Assembly (NCBI RefSeq): GCF_001267175.1
Contig: NZ_CP012358.1
Span: 1,820,001 to 1,884,000 of the forward strand
DNA length: 64,000 nt
Reading direction: 5' to 3'
DNA from: Thiopseudomonas alkaliphila
Lineage (GTDB): Bacteria > Pseudomonadota > Gammaproteobacteria > Pseudomonadales > Pseudomonadaceae
Below the pieces are notes generated by a model that saw nothing but the letters and a program-made list of their open reading frames with translations, ran no database searches and was not told the origin of the DNA. Both the position numbers and the translations under genes were made by a program. How positions within the stretch are numbered: position 1 is the first letter of the stretch; each line of letters begins with the position of its first letter. This document shows, in pieces, positions 30,608-40,960 of the stretch.

Positions 30608-32722
30608 ATGCCTGCCGTAGAACGTCTTGCACAGCAACTTGCAACCTATTTAAATCCCGACCAAGTTAACTTGGTGCGTCGTGCTTACTACTACGCCGAG
30701 CAAGCCCATGACGGGCAGCTACGCAGTAGTGGTGAGCACTACATCACCCATCCTTTGGCAGTGGCGCGGGTGTTAGCTGATATGCACATGGATCATCAAA
30801 GCCTGATGGCAGCGATGTTACATGATGTGATTGAAGATACTGGCATTCCTAAAGAAGCAATTACTGCACAGTTTGGCGAAAACGTAGCAGAACTGGTGGA
30901 TGGCGTTACTAAACTGACGCAAATGAACTTTGGCACTAAAGCTGAAGCTCAAGCAGAAAATTTTCAGAAGATGGCGATGGCCATGGCCCGTGATATTCGG
31001 GTGATCTTGGTTAAGCTGGCGGACCGTTTGCATAATATGCGCACTTTAGGCGCGCTAAATGCTGAAAAGCGCCGCCGTATCGCTAAAGAAACCCTTGAGA
31101 TTTATGCGCCAATTGCCAATCGCTTAGGCATGAATCGAATTTATGCTGAGTTTGAAGACTTAGGCTTCAAAGCCATGCATCCAATGCGTGCCGAACGGAT
31201 TCAAGTGGCGGTGCGTAAGGCTCGGGGGAATCGTAAAGAGCTTGTCAATCAAATTCAGCAATCGATCACCGACTGCCTCGCTCGCGAAGAGATTGCCGGT
31301 GAAGTCAGTGGTCGCGAAAAGCACCTCTATAGCATTTATCGCAAGATGCGCGGCAAGCGCAAAGCCTTTAACGACATCATGGATGTCTACGCATTTCGCA
31401 TTGTGGTAGATAAGGTGGATACCTGCTATCGCGTATTGGGCGCGGTGCATAATTTGTATAAGCCGATTCCTGGCCGCTTTAAAGACTATATCGCGATTCC
31501 TAAGGCTAACGGTTACCAGTCACTGCACACCACCTTGTTTGGTTTGCATGGGGTGCCGATTGAAATTCAAATTCGTACCAATGAAATGGAAGAGCTAGCC
31601 AATAATGGGATTGCGGCGCACTGGCTGTATAAATCTAGTGAAGAGGATATGCCCCGCAATAACCATGCACGGGCTCGGCGCTGGGTCAAAGGCTTGCTAG
31701 AGCTACAGCAAAGTGCCGGTGACTCGTTAGAATTTATTGAAAACGTCAAAATCGATTTATTCCCCGATGAGGTGTATGTCTTTACCCCTAAAGGACGAAT
31801 TATGGAGCTACCTAAAGGCTCCACCGCGGTCGACTTTGCTTACGCAGTGCATACTGATATTGGTAATACCTGTGTCGCGTGCCGGATTAATCGCCGCTTA
31901 GCGCCCTTATCCCAAGCTTTAGAAAGTGGCGCAACGGTTGAAATTATTACCGCTGCTAATACGCGGCCTAGCCCTTCGTGGCTAAACTTTGTGGTGACTG
32001 GTAAAGCCCGTACCCATATTCGTCATGCCTTAAAGCATCAACGCCGTTCAGAATCGGTGAGCCTAGGTAAGCGTTTGCTAAATAAGGCCTTAGATAACTT
32101 ATCGGCCACCTTTGAGCAAATTTCCAGCACCCGTATCGACACCTTATTGGCTGAATATCAGCAAGCGGAATTAGACGATTTGCTGGAAGATATTGGTTTA
32201 GGTAATCGCACTGCACACGTAGTGGCTTTACGTTTGTTGGCCGAGGAAGGCAGTGATCAACATCCATTGGCTGCAGAAGGGCCCTTGGCTATTCGTGGCA
32301 CTGAAGGCTTGGTTCTCAGTTACGCCCGTTGTTGTACGCCGATTCCAGGTGATCCGATTGTTGGTCACTTATCTGCAGGTAAAGGCATGGTGGTACACCG
32401 TGAAACCTGTAAAAATATTGCCGAATTTAGACAAAACCCTGAAAAATGTATTCCCTTAACTTGGGCTAAAGATATTGAGGGTGAGTTTAATGTGGAGCTG
32501 CGCATTGAGCTGGCGCATCAGCGCGGATTGATAGCCTTACTTGCAGGTTCTATCAGTGAAGCGGATGCCAATATTGAGAAAATCAGTGTTGATGAGCGCG
32601 ATGGCCGGATGAGTGTGGTGCAGTTAGGAGTTAGTGTGCGCGATCGTGTTCATTTAGCTCAGGTTATCCGTAAATTACGTACGCTAAATGGGGTGAGCAG
32701 AATTACTCGCGCGCGAACCTAA
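30608..32722 (+). CDS. spoT: Bifunctional (p)ppGpp synthetase/hydrolase SpoT
   Basis: The 704-residue stringent-response enzyme has an intact HD hydrolase domain (HYITHPLAVARVL, then His72-Asp73 in LHDVIEDT). The synthetase domain includes GREKHLYSIYRKM and GYQSLHTTLFG. The TGS domain starts VFTPKGRIMELPKGSTAVDFAY, and a C-terminal ACT domain follows a zinc-finger-like CCTPIPGD segment. Hydrolase residues are present, so it should both make and degrade ppGpp. It is 47 bases from rpoZ and ends at a strong terminator. Confidence 0.97.
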   Translation: MPAVERLAQQLATYLNPDQVNLVRRAYYYAEQAHDGQLRSSGEHYITHPLAVARVLADMHMDHQSLMAAMLHDVIEDTGIPKEAITAQFGENVAELVDGVTKLTQMNFGTKAEAQAENFQKMAMAMARDIRVILVKLADRLHNMRTLGALNAEKRRRIAKETLEIYAPIANRLGMNRIYAEFEDLGFKAMHPMRAERIQVAVRKARGNRKELVNQIQQSITDCLAREEIAGEVSGREKHLYSIYRKMRGKRKAFNDIMDVYAFRIVVDKVDTCYRVLGAVHNLYKPIPGRFKDYIAIPKANGYQSLHTTLFGLHGVPIEIQIRTNEMEELANNGIAAHWLYKSSEEDMPRNNHARARRWVKGLLELQQSAGDSLEFIENVKIDLFPDEVYVFTPKGRIMELPKGSTAVDFAYAVHTDIGNTCVACRINRRLAPLSQALESGATVEIITAANTRPSPSWLNFVVTGKARTHIRHALKHQRRSESVSLGKRLLNKALDNLSATFEQISSTRIDTLLAEYQQAELDDLLEDIGLGNRTAHVVALRLLAEEGSDQHPLAAEGPLAIRGTEGLVLSYARCCTPIPGDPIVGHLSAGKGMVVHRETCKNIAEFRQNPEKCIPLTWAKDIEGEFNVELRIELAHQRGLIALLAGSISEADANIEKISVDERDGRMSVVQLGVSVRDRVHLAQVIRKLRTLNGVSRITRART

Positions 32723-32732
32723 GGTTCTAGTA

Positions 32733-32762
32733 AAGGCAAGCTTGGCTTGCCTTTTTCTTTTT
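32733..32762 (+). terminator. Terminator after spoT
   Basis: AAGGCAAGC and GCTTGCCTT form a 9-base stem with a 3-base loop, followed by TTTCTTTTT. It lies 10 bases past the spoT stop. Confidence 0.9.
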
Positions 32763-32787
32763 ATAACAACAGCAGATCGAGGCATCC

Positions 32788-33171
32788 ATGAGCAAAGAAA
32801 TTATTAGTAGCCCACAAGCACCGGCCGCCATTGGTACTTACTCACAAGCGGTGAAAGTAGGAAATACGGTGTATATGTCGGGGCAGATTCCGCTTGATCC
32901 GCAAACTATGGAATTAGTTTCTAGTGAGTTTGAACCGCAAGCTGTGCAAGTCTTTGAAAATTTAGCAGCGGTGGCGAAAGCTGCTGGCGGCTCTTTAGCT
33001 GATGCAGTTAAGCTGAATATCTCGCTGACCGATTTGGCAAATTTTGCCACTTTAAATGAAGTGATGGCGCGCTACTTTACAGCCCCTTATCCTGCGCGTG
33101 CAGCCGTAGGTGTGGCGGCTCTACCTAAGGGGTCACTGGTAGAAATTGAAGCGATTTTAGTGCTTGCGTAA
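32788..33171 (+). CDS. ridA: Reactive intermediate/imine deaminase RidA
   Basis: The 127-residue YjgF/YER057c/UK114 protein hydrolyses reactive enamine/imine intermediates from PLP enzymes. It contains [29 protein letters not shown] and the substrate-binding arginine in [15 protein letters not shown]. The closing [10 protein letters not shown] is typical. It lies downstream of spoT as in Pseudomonas, separated by a terminator. Confidence 0.96.
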   Translation: MSKEIISSPQAPAAIGTYSQAVKVGNTVYMSGQIPLDPQTMELVSSEFEPQAVQVFENLAAVAKAAGGSLADAVKLNISLTDLANFATLNEVMARYFTAPYPARAAVGVAALPKGSLVEIEAILVLA

Positions 33172-33183
33172 GCATTGATAAAA

Positions 33184-33217
33184 ACGCCTGATGCAATGAA
33201 TAATCAGCATCAGGCGT
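33184..33217 (-). terminator. Terminator between convergent ridA and cytochrome c551
   Basis: ACGCCTGATGC and GCATCAGGCGT form a perfect 11-base stem with a 12-base loop. On the minus strand it ends in TTTTT, so it suits the cytochrome gene best; on the plus strand the T-run is weak. Confidence 0.85.
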
Positions 33218-33229
33218 ATCTAGCTAAGC

Positions 33230-33532
33230 TTATTTGTGGCTTAAGACCCACTCGGCTAAGGTGTTGGCTTCGTCTTCGGTAACGTTATTTGGCGGCATAG
33301 GAATCGGGCCGTAGCTGCCTTGGCTACCATTTTTAATGCTTGCGGCTAAAGTGGCTGCATCTTTTCCGCTAGCTGCTACTTCTTTCAATGCTGGCCCCAC
33401 CAGTTTAGTTTCAACTGTATGGCAAGCAACGCAGGCTTTGGTTTTAAATAACTCTTCAGCATCAGCTGCCAGTGCAATTTGAGCACTGAACGCTCCCCCA
33501 ATTAAAACGGCAGAAAGTAAGATTTTTTTCAT
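33230..33532 (-). CDS. Cytochrome c551-type monohaem cytochrome
   Basis: A 100-residue periplasmic electron carrier with a signal peptide ending near residue 22 (QIALAADA). The haem motif is Cys34-x-x-Cys37-His38 (CVACH). The distal ligand is Met79 in [10 protein letters not shown], and [15 protein letters not shown] is close to Pseudomonas cytochrome c551. It may donate to terminal oxidases or a peroxidase. No nitrite-reductase genes are nearby, so calling it nirM would be unsupported. Confidence 0.9.
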   Translation of the reverse strand: MKKILLSAVLIGGAFSAQIALAADAEELFKTKACVACHTVETKLVGPALKEVAASGKDAATLAASIKNGSQGSYGPIPMPPNNVTEDEANTLAEWVLSHK

Positions 33533-33643
33533 TTTTAGTTTTCCTAGTTATCGCTCATCAAAAGCGCAGTAGTACAACGGCTTTATAAGTATCAGGGTCA
33601 GCCGTTTTGCTCATGCAGCCAGCGGTCTAAACCCAGACTGCGG

Positions 33644-34279
33644 TTAATCAATCAAATGCGGCAATGACTCAACTAGTCCTGAGATATTCAGCGGAGCACG
33701 GATCACTCCTAGCTGTTCTCCTTGAGGATTAATTAAGGCTAGGTTGCCACTGTGATCCACGGTGTAATGGGGTTTACTGGTATCGCCTGGGATAAACGGA
33801 ATGCTAGTGGCATTACTTAATAATTGAATATCCTCAATCGCGCCGGTGAGTCCTAAAAACGATGGATCAAAGTAGTGTAGATATGCCTTTAATTGCTCTG
33901 GTGTATCCCGATCTGGATCAACACTTATCATTAAAATTTGGATTTGAGCTTGGATTTCTTGAGGTAATTGGCTTTTTATCCGTTTCAGCTCAGCCAAGGT
34001 AGTTGGGCAAATGTCAGGACAGAAGGTATAACCAAAAAAAACTAGGTGCCACTTACCTTTAAACTGATCGGCTTGGTAGGTTTGGCCATCACTGCCTTGC
34101 AGGCTGATAGCAGGCAGTTGCCGCGCCTTGGGAAACTGAATGATGCCAGCTTGTTGAAATTTGACCGCAGGAGCAGTGGGGCTAGGTAAGAGTTTAGCGA
34201 TGACTAAGCCTAAAACCGCAGCTAGCACAATGGCGATTAGACTAACGCTAAGCGCTCGACCTTTAATAATGTAGGGCAT
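33644..34279 (-). CDS. SCO1/SenC-family copper chaperone or thiol reductase
   Basis: A 211-residue protein with an N-terminal membrane anchor (about residues 10-30) and a thioredoxin-like domain outside the membrane. Copper ligands are Cys87 and Cys91 (FGYTFCPDICPT), with a late histidine in PHYTVDHSG. SCO proteins deliver copper to the CuA site of cytochrome c oxidase. It is divergent from srkA and near the cytochrome c551 gene, though no oxidase genes are in the window. Confidence 0.92.
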   Translation of the reverse strand: MPYIIKGRALSVSLIAIVLAAVLGLVIAKLLPSPTAPAVKFQQAGIIQFPKARQLPAISLQGSDGQTYQADQFKGKWHLVFFGYTFCPDICPTTLAELKRIKSQLPQEIQAQIQILMISVDPDRDTPEQLKAYLHYFDPSFLGLTGAIEDIQLLSNATSIPFIPGDTSKPHYTVDHSGNLALINPQGEQLGVIRAPLNISGLVESLPHLID

Positions 34280-34415
34280 GACAAACCTTATCCTCAGGAA
34301 TGTGAGGCGCTATCATCTTATTTATTCACTAGCAGCGCAAACCCCTGCGGCAATTGACCGCCTAAAGCACGGTGCTGAGGCTAAGTTCAGGTACACTGCA
34401 AAAAAAGGAGCCGCT

Positions 34416-35396
34416 ATGTCTAGTCATCCATTTGCTGCATTAACCCCTGAGGTAGTTCTAGCTGCTGTTGAGCAGTTAGGCTTTTACAGTGATGCCCGTA
34501 TTTATCCACTAAACAGTTATGAAAACCGTGTTTATCAGGTGGGGCTTGAAGAGGCCGCACCGCTGATTGCTAAGTTTTATCGGCCCAATCGCTGGACGCG
34601 CCAGCAGCTTTTGGAGGAGCATCAGTTTACCCAAGACTTAGCGGCGCATGACATTCCAGTAGTGCAGCCGTTAACAGTACAGGGGCAGAGTTTATTTGAA
34701 TACGCTGGTTTTTATTTTGCGCTCTTTCCTCGGCAAGGAGGTTATGCTCCTGAGCCGGGTAACTTAGATCAGCTGTACCGTTTAGGTCAATTAGTGGGAC
34801 GCTTACATGCGCTTGGCAGTAGCCAAACCTTTCGCTATCGCCGTGAGCTGACAGTCGCGCATTATGGCCTCGAGGCCGCCCAGCAAATTTTGCAAAGTGG
34901 TTTTTTGCCAACCAATTTAGCTAAGGATTGGAACCTACTTTGCCAGCAGTTACTGGAAAAAGTCGGGCAGATTTTTCAGCAGTATCCCTATCAGGCGATC
35001 CGAATTCATGGTGACTGTCATCCGGGAAACTTGTTATATCGTGATTCAGGCTTTTTTGTGGTGGATTTTGACGACTGCAAAATGGGGCCAGCAGTGCAGG
35101 ATTTGTGGATGATGCTAGCAGGTGATAGGCAAGAACAAACTCTGCAAATTAATGAGTTAATTGAAGGCTACCAAGAGTTTCAGCGCTTTCCGACTACGCA
35201 GTTGCATTTGATTGAAAGTTTACGCACCTTGAGAATGCTCAACTACAGTGCCTGGCTAGCCCAGCGTTGGCAAGACCCTGCTTTTCCTCATAGTTTTCCT
35301 TGGTTTGCTCAAGAGCAGTATTGGTACGAGCAATTACAGAGTCTCACCTTGCAACTTGAGCAGTTAGGGCAACCGGCTTTAACTTTTTATAACTAG
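34416..35396 (+). CDS. srkA: Stress response kinase A (YihE/SrkA)
   Basis: A 326-residue protein of the aminoglycoside phosphotransferase/choline kinase fold. The catalytic loop is HGDCHPGNLLY near residue 205 and the metal-binding aspartates are in VVDFDDCKMGP. In E. coli SrkA counters MazF-linked stress death. The ATG at 34416 has AAGGAG 6 bases upstream, so a longer frame from 34278 is rejected. It is convergent with mtgA. Confidence 0.93.
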   Translation: MSSHPFAALTPEVVLAAVEQLGFYSDARIYPLNSYENRVYQVGLEEAAPLIAKFYRPNRWTRQQLLEEHQFTQDLAAHDIPVVQPLTVQGQSLFEYAGFYFALFPRQGGYAPEPGNLDQLYRLGQLVGRLHALGSSQTFRYRRELTVAHYGLEAAQQILQSGFLPTNLAKDWNLLCQQLLEKVGQIFQQYPYQAIRIHGDCHPGNLLYRDSGFFVVDFDDCKMGPAVQDLWMMLAGDRQEQTLQINELIEGYQEFQRFPTTQLHLIESLRTLRMLNYSAWLAQRWQDPAFPHSFPWFAQEQYWYEQLQSLTLQLEQLGQPALTFYN

Positions 35397-35402
35397 GGGA
35401 CG

Positions 35403-36185
35403 CTAGAGCTCTTCAGGGATTCGGTTAATGTTGGAGAGTTGTTCCTGCAGGCGTTGCCATACGTTAGCGGCTAGATTTTGGGAGGGTTTAGGTTTAAGCC
35501 GATTTAAATAATGACTGCCGCCCAGTTGACGAATTTGCTGTTGAATCCAGCGTGCTGAATTTAACATTTGCACCGTTGGTTGATCCGGCCGACGAGTTAA
35601 AGGGCTGGGTAGGCTAGCGGCTAATAACGCCGACTGTTGAGGATTAAGATAGGGTGCTGGGTGTTGAAAATAATACTGAGCGGCCGCTTCTGCGCCAAAC
35701 ACGCCAGGTCCCCATTCAGCAATATTGAGATACACCGTTAAAATACGTTCTTTATTCCAAAATAGCTCGATCCATAGGGTGAACCAAGCTTCTAACGCTT
35801 TTCTTAACCAGCTGCGCGATGACCACAGAAATAAGTTTTTTGCTACTTGCTGGGTTAGGGTGCTAGCGCCGCGGACTGTAGCTGCGGTTTTATTATGGCG
35901 ATAAGCTGCTTTAATGGCAGTTAGATCAAAACCACGATGTTGAGCAAAGCGTTGATCTTCAGCGGCAATGATCGAGAGTTTGAGATGATCAGGAAAGCTG
36001 TCAAAATCACGCCACTGATAATTTAATGCATAACTTTGGCCTTGGGTAATGGCGCTCAGCTTGCGTTCGAGCATCAACATACTGAAAGGTGGATTCATCC
36101 AGCGCACGCTAAGTACGCTTAAAATACTTAAACCCATCACTGCAAGGCTAGCTAAGAATAGCCAGCGGCTGATTTTTTTGAACAT
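35403..36185 (-). CDS. mtgA: Monofunctional peptidoglycan glycosyltransferase MtgA
   Basis: A 260-residue inner-membrane glycosyltransferase (GT51) that polymerises lipid II. One membrane helix (about residues 8-28) is followed by the catalytic Glu76 in AAEDQRFAQHRGFD, then RGASTLTQQVAKNLFL and KERILTVYLNIAEWG. There is no transpeptidase domain. The last 50 residues are more divergent. The divergent neighbour is the DUF423 gene. Confidence 0.95.
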   Translation of the reverse strand: MFKKISRWLFLASLAVMGLSILSVLSVRWMNPPFSMLMLERKLSAITQGQSYALNYQWRDFDSFPDHLKLSIIAAEDQRFAQHRGFDLTAIKAAYRHNKTAATVRGASTLTQQVAKNLFLWSSRSWLRKALEAWFTLWIELFWNKERILTVYLNIAEWGPGVFGAEAAAQYYFQHPAPYLNPQQSALLAASLPSPLTRRPDQPTVQMLNSARWIQQQIRQLGGSHYLNRLKPKPSQNLAANVWQRLQEQLSNINRIPEEL

Positions 36186-36266
36186 GTTTTTGTTACCTTA
36201 CCTCTGGCCTACGGCTGCCGATGGCGACCCAAGGTATTATGTTAGCTGAACTAGGAGCACCGAACG

Positions 36267-36653
36267 ATGTACCCATTAATACTATTAATAGCCAGTGTAC
36301 TGGGATTAACCGGCGTTGGCTTGGGCGCTTTTGCAGCCCATGGCTTGCGTTCAGAGTTAACAGCCAGTGCGTTAGCCGTTTTTCAAACCGGTGTGCAGTA
36401 TCAGCTATTGCATGCGCTGGTATTAGTCGCAATTGGCTTGGCCGCAATATCACAGCGCAATGCTTGGTTAAGCGCTGCGGCCTGTTTTATTGTGCTCGGG
36501 GTTGTGCTGTTTTCTGGCAGCTTATATTTGTTGGTTTTAACTCCGTTAAAATTAGGCTTAGTCACGCCTTTAGGTGGGTTATTGCTCATGTTGGGCTGGC
36601 TCTGTTTAGGCGTAAGTAGTGTGCGGCTAATGGGTAAAAAAACCGTTGGCTAA
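36267..36653 (+). CDS. DUF423 membrane protein (YgdD-like)
   Basis: A 128-residue protein with four membrane helices and the DUF423 signature GLGAFAAHGLRSELTASALAVFQTGVQYQLLHAL (residues about 19-53). Function is unknown. AGGAGC lies about 8 bases before the ATG. It sits in the mtgA-thiS-thiG-trmB neighbourhood as in Pseudomonas. Confidence 0.92.
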   Translation: MYPLILLIASVLGLTGVGLGAFAAHGLRSELTASALAVFQTGVQYQLLHALVLVAIGLAAISQRNAWLSAAACFIVLGVVLFSGSLYLLVLTPLKLGLVTPLGGLLLMLGWLCLGVSSVRLMGKKTVG

Positions 36654-36747
36654 CAATGGTAAACTAGTTTTTTTTTGCGTTGATAAGCTTGGTGCTTACA
36701 GCCTAATCTCGTTAAAATGTTCAGCTTGCAAAGGAGCGTGACGATTA

Positions 36748-36948
36748 ATGGTTATTCAGCTAAATGGTGAGCCTTACACTGTATCTGAGGGCACGAGCAT
36801 TGCGGACTTATTGATAGCTCTTGAGTTAACTGAGCGCCGAGTCGCCGTTGAGGTGAATCTTGAGATTGTGCCCCGTAGCCAGCATGCCACTACGGTGCTG
36901 CAAGCCAATGATCAGGTCGAGGTAGTACAAGCTATTGGTGGCGGTTAG
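36748..36948 (+). CDS. thiS: Sulfur carrier protein ThiS
   Basis: A 66-residue ubiquitin-fold protein ending in the diagnostic Gly-Gly (VVQAIGGG), which is adenylated and thiocarboxylated to supply sulfur for the thiamine thiazole ring. AAAGGAGCG lies upstream of the start. It is followed by thiG after 54 bases. No thiamine riboswitch was recognised in the 94 bases upstream. Confidence 0.96.
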   Translation: MVIQLNGEPYTVSEGTSIADLLIALELTERRVAVEVNLEIVPRSQHATTVLQANDQVEVVQAIGGG

Positions 36949-37002
36949 TCGTGCGCTGCACTTTGTCGATTAAATTCTCTTACTCCTTATTAGGATGCCT
37001 AT

Positions 37003-37797
37003 ATGACGCACTCTCGCCTTGATACACCGCTGACTTTAGCGGGTAAAACCTATAACTCACGTTTATTGGTCGGTACAGGTAAGTATAAGGATTTAGAGGA
37101 AACCCGAGCCGCGATTGAGGCCTCTGGTGCAGAAATTGTGACGGTTGCAGTGCGCCGCACAAATATTGGTCAGTCAGCCAATGAGCCCAACTTGCTGGAT
37201 GTGATTTCTCCCGATCGTTACACCATTTTGCCTAATACGGCAGGCTGCTATAACGCCGAAGAAGCGATTCGTACGTGCCGTTTAGCGCGGGAGCTTTTAG
37301 GCGATCATCGTTTGGTTAAGCTAGAAATTTTAGCCGATGATAAAACCTTATTTCCCAACGTAGTAGAAACCTTAAAAGCGGCTAAAACCTTGGTTGATGA
37401 AGGTTTTGAGGTGATGGTGTACACCAGTGATGACCCGATTATTGCCCGTGAATTAGAAGCTATTGGCTGCATTGCAGTTATGCCGTTAGCAGGCTTAATT
37501 GGCACTGGGTTAGGGATTTGTAACCCCTATAATCTGCGAATTATTTTAGAAGAAGCGAAGGTTCCAGTCTTAGTTGATGCAGGGGTGGGTACCGCTTCGG
37601 ATGCCGTCATTGCGATGGAGATGGGCTGCTCCGCCGTGTTAATGAATAGTGCCATTGCTTTGGCTGAGCAACCGGTCTTAATGGCTGAGGCAATGAAGTA
37701 TGGAATTGAGGCCGGGCGCTTGGCTTATTTGGCTGGCAGAATGCCCAAAAAACTCTATGCCAGTGCTTCTTCACCCTTGGAAGGCTTAATTAACTAA
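37003..37797 (+). CDS. thiG: Thiazole synthase ThiG
   Basis: A 264-residue TIM-barrel enzyme that joins deoxyxylulose phosphate, dehydroglycine and ThiS thiocarboxylate into the thiazole. The likely Schiff-base lysine is Lys106 (LVKLEILAD). The phosphate-binding segments [10 protein letters not shown] and MNSAIALA are present. It is co-directional with thiS and followed by a terminator. Confidence 0.97.
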   Translation: MTHSRLDTPLTLAGKTYNSRLLVGTGKYKDLEETRAAIEASGAEIVTVAVRRTNIGQSANEPNLLDVISPDRYTILPNTAGCYNAEEAIRTCRLARELLGDHRLVKLEILADDKTLFPNVVETLKAAKTLVDEGFEVMVYTSDDPIIARELEAIGCIAVMPLAGLIGTGLGICNPYNLRIILEEAKVPVLVDAGVGTASDAVIAMEMGCSAVLMNSAIALAEQPVLMAEAMKYGIEAGRLAYLAGRMPKKLYASASSPLEGLIN

Positions 37798-37826
37798 GCG
37801 ATGGGTGAGCGGTTGATTTATTAGTT

Positions 37827-37852
37827 GCCGAGGCAGGTGCCTCGGCCTTTTT
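37827..37852 (+). terminator. Terminator after thiSG
   Basis: GCCGAGGC and GCCTCGGC form an 8-base GC-rich stem with a 4-base loop, followed by CTTTTT. It lies about 30 bases past thiG. Confidence 0.88.
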
Positions 37853-37867
37853 ATACATAGGTTGAAC

Positions 37868-38566
37868 ATGACTGATGCAGCTGCGCCTTCTGTGCGCCGT
37901 GAAATTAAGAGTTTTGTGATGCGTGCAGGGCGCATGACTCCGGGCCAGCAACGGGGGCTGGATGAAGGATTACCCAAGTTTGGACTAAAAATCAGTGACG
38001 GAGCGATTAATCCAGCACAGGTGTTTGAGCGCCAAGCGCCCTGTACCTTAGAAATTGGTTTTGGTATGGGACATTCGCTGGTTGAAATGGCTGCTGCTGC
38101 ACCTGAGCAAGATTTTATTGGGATTGAAGTGCACCGCCCAGGAGTTGGCTCGTTACTCAGCGGTTTATTGAGCCAGAATTTATCGAATGTGCGGGTGTAT
38201 CAGGAAGATGCAATTGAAGTGTTAAAACAGTGTATTCCTGATGCTAGCTTGGATCGTTTATTACTATTTTTCCCCGACCCTTGGCATAAAGCACGACATC
38301 ATAAGCGTCGCATTGTGCAGCCTGAGTTTGCTCAACTGGTGCGCAGCAAGCTAAAAGTAGGAGGTGTGTTTCATATGGCCACCGACTGGGAGCCGTATGC
38401 TGAATATATGCTTGAGGTAATGCAGGTGGCAGCTGGCTATCAAAACTTATCGAGTAGCGGTAATTGGGTCGAGCGCCCAGCTGAACGCCCAGTGACTAAG
38501 TTTGAACGCCGTGGGCACAAGCTAGGCCACGGGGTGTGGGATTTAAAGTTTCAACGTACTGAATAG
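37868..38566 (+). CDS. trmB: tRNA (guanine-N7-)-methyltransferase TrmB
   Basis: A 232-residue SAM-dependent enzyme making m7G46 in tRNA. The N-terminal [22 protein letters not shown] is typical of pseudomonads. The SAM-binding motif is [15 protein letters not shown], and the family motif [15 protein letters not shown] follows near residue 145. The ATG at 37868 was preferred over a TTG two codons earlier, but its ribosome-binding site is weak. Confidence 0.96.
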   Translation: MTDAAAPSVRREIKSFVMRAGRMTPGQQRGLDEGLPKFGLKISDGAINPAQVFERQAPCTLEIGFGMGHSLVEMAAAAPEQDFIGIEVHRPGVGSLLSGLLSQNLSNVRVYQEDAIEVLKQCIPDASLDRLLLFFPDPWHKARHHKRRIVQPEFAQLVRSKLKVGGVFHMATDWEPYAEYMLEVMQVAAGYQNLSSSGNWVERPAERPVTKFERRGHKLGHGVWDLKFQRTE

Positions 38567-38577
38567 CGGGTTACAGA

Positions 38578-38610
38578 CCTGTGCTGCAAGCTGTTAGCCT
38601 GCAGCACAGG
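38578..38610. terminator. Hairpin between convergent trmB and gmk
   Basis: CCTGTGCTGCA and TGCAGCACAGG form a perfect 11-base stem with an 11-base loop. There is no T-run on either strand, so termination may be weak or the hairpin may serve mRNA stability. Confidence 0.6.
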
Positions 38611-38617
38611 CTACGGA

Positions 38618-39247
<630 letters not shown>

Positions 39248-39381
39248 CTACCTGTAAAACAATTAAAAATATTTGCGCGCTAGTGTAACTAAAAAACAGC
39301 CTAACGTGGATGGAATTATCCAGAACGGGGCCTAGTCTATAACACAGTAAGCGCATGGTTGATAAATTAAGGAGAAACAGC

Positions 39382-39762
39382 ATGACTCAGAACAACACCA
39401 CCATGGTGGAACGTTTCTTAGCGATGATCGAAAAAGATCAGGATAATGCAATGGTAAGGCTGTCGTTAGGCAATGCTTATCTTGCAGAAAAGCTTTACCC
39501 CGAGGCGATTACTCACCTTAAAACAGCCATTGAGCATGATCAAAGCTATTCAGCCGCTTGGTTAAATTTGGCCAAAGCCTATGAGCTGGCAGGCGATTAT
39601 GCCAAGGCCATTGATACCTACCAAAAAACCGCAGAGATTGCTGAAGAAAAGGGCGACTTACAGATTGTGCGGCAAGCAGAAGTATTAATGAAAAAAACGC
39701 AGAAAAAACTACACAATGTTGAAGCAATTACCACGGCAGAGGCGAAACACTCAGCCGACTAA
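39382..39762 (+). CDS. Small TPR-repeat protein
   Basis: A 126-residue protein with about three tetratricopeptide repeats (for example SLGNAYLAEKLYPEAITHLKTAIEHD and WLNLAKAYELAGDYAKAIDTYQKTAEIA). No signal peptide is present, so it is probably cytosolic and mediates a protein contact. The ATG at 39382 has AAGGAG 7 bases upstream. It lies 85 bases before the tandem GTPase genes in the same direction; whether it works with them is unknown. Confidence 0.8.
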   Translation: MTQNNTTMVERFLAMIEKDQDNAMVRLSLGNAYLAEKLYPEAITHLKTAIEHDQSYSAAWLNLAKAYELAGDYAKAIDTYQKTAEIAEEKGDLQIVRQAEVLMKKTQKKLHNVEAITTAEAKHSAD

Positions 39763-39847
39763 GGTGAGCTGTCTTTACCTTGCAACAGGCGTAGAATAGC
39801 GGCAATTTACTTCTATTGAGCGCCGTTGCGGGGTGATGTGCCAGCCA

Positions 39848-40960
39848 ATGAGCAGTTTTTTTTCACGGGTAGTTAAAACACTTAATCCAGACCCAGATCC
39901 TGAGATCAGCGCCGCCTTTACCTACGCCGAGCAGCACTTGCCAACCTTGTGGTTATTGGGCAAAACCGGTGCGGGTAAATCCACGCTGATTAAAACTTTA
40001 ACTGGTGATAGTCAGATTGAAATTGGCCGTGGTTTTAAGCCCTGTACCCAAACCGCAGCACAGTATAATTTTCCCCACGCTAAGCCACTGCTGAGTTTTT
40101 TAGATACTAAGGGGCTAGCTGAAGCTGACTATGATGCAGAAGAAGATATTGCTTGGTGTGCAGCCCGTAGTCACGCTTTATTGCTGGTGGTGAAAATTGA
40201 TGAGACTGATCAAAGCCAATTATTAAATGCCCTAAAAAGCATTCAGCAGTCGGCCAAAATAACTCAGGCTAGTTTATTAATTACTGGTATTGATCAGGTC
40301 ACTGATGCGCAAGAGCAGGCGCGATTAATTAGTTATCAGCAACAGCAGTTTGCTCCATATTGGAAAGAATTAAACTGCTTAGCTGTCGACTTTGTTTCTG
40401 TGCGCAAAGAGCAATCAGTTGCCGCGTTAGTGGAACATTTAAGCCAGCAATTACCGGTCCTGCGCGAAGTCTTTGTCGAGCAAGCGGCCAGCGATCAAGA
40501 GCAGCAAAACTTTTTACGCTTAAAAACCGAGGTTTTATGGTACGCCGCAGCGGCCGCTGCAACGGATGCTTTGCCAGCGCTGGGATTAGTGGCAGTACCT
40601 AGTATTCAAACTAAGTTGCTGCATAGTTTAGCCAATCACTATGGTTTGCCTTGGAGTAAAAAACATCTGGCCAGTTTATTAGGCGCTATGGGCAGTAGTT
40701 TTGTGCTGAAATACTTGTCGCAGTTTGGTATCCGACAGCTGGTTAAATTAATTCCGGCCTATGGCCAGCTAGTTGGCGGCGCCACCGCTGCCGCTGCGAG
40801 TTATGCCAGCACCTATGCATTAGGGCGTGTGGCCTGTTTGTATTTTTACCGGCAATTACAGCAGGAGCCGGTTTCTCGTGAAGAGTTACAAAGCCTATTT
40901 AAGCAGGCTTTGCTTGAGGTTGTGCCCTTAACTAAAAAAGAGCCAGACCATGCTGAGTAA
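39848..40960 (+). CDS. Uncharacterised P-loop GTPase with hydrophobic C-terminal domain (GTPase 1 of a pair)
   Basis: With the ATG at 39848 the protein has 370 residues; the start is uncertain, and 39836 or 39833 are alternatives. The G1 P-loop is GKTGAGKS at residues 38-45 and G3 is LDTKG. The G4 position reads TGID (LLITGIDQV) instead of NKxD, which is unusual. The C-terminal half (about 225-335) has alanine- and glycine-rich hydrophobic segments resembling the DUF697/YcjF-like helical domain. It overlaps the next GTPase gene by 11 bases, so the two are translationally coupled. The function is not known to me. Confidence 0.75.
   Translation: MSSFFSRVVKTLNPDPDPEISAAFTYAEQHLPTLWLLGKTGAGKSTLIKTLTGDSQIEIGRGFKPCTQTAAQYNFPHAKPLLSFLDTKGLAEADYDAEEDIAWCAARSHALLLVVKIDETDQSQLLNALKSIQQSAKITQASLLITGIDQVTDAQEQARLISYQQQQFAPYWKELNCLAVDFVSVRKEQSVAALVEHLSQQLPVLREVFVEQAASDQEQQNFLRLKTEVLWYAAAAAATDALPALGLVAVPSIQTKLLHSLANHYGLPWSKKHLASLLGAMGSSFVLKYLSQFGIRQLVKLIPAYGQLVGGATAAAASYASTYALGRVACLYFYRQLQQEPVSREELQSLFKQALLEVVPLTKKEPDHAE

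Noticed and set aside
34278..34415. 46-codon N-terminal extension of srkA
   Set aside because: It overlaps the divergent sco start; AAGGAG precedes the ATG at 34416.
36654..36747. Possible thiamine riboswitch before thiS
   Set aside because: The gap is only 94 bases and no CUGAGA-type or other conserved riboswitch core was found.
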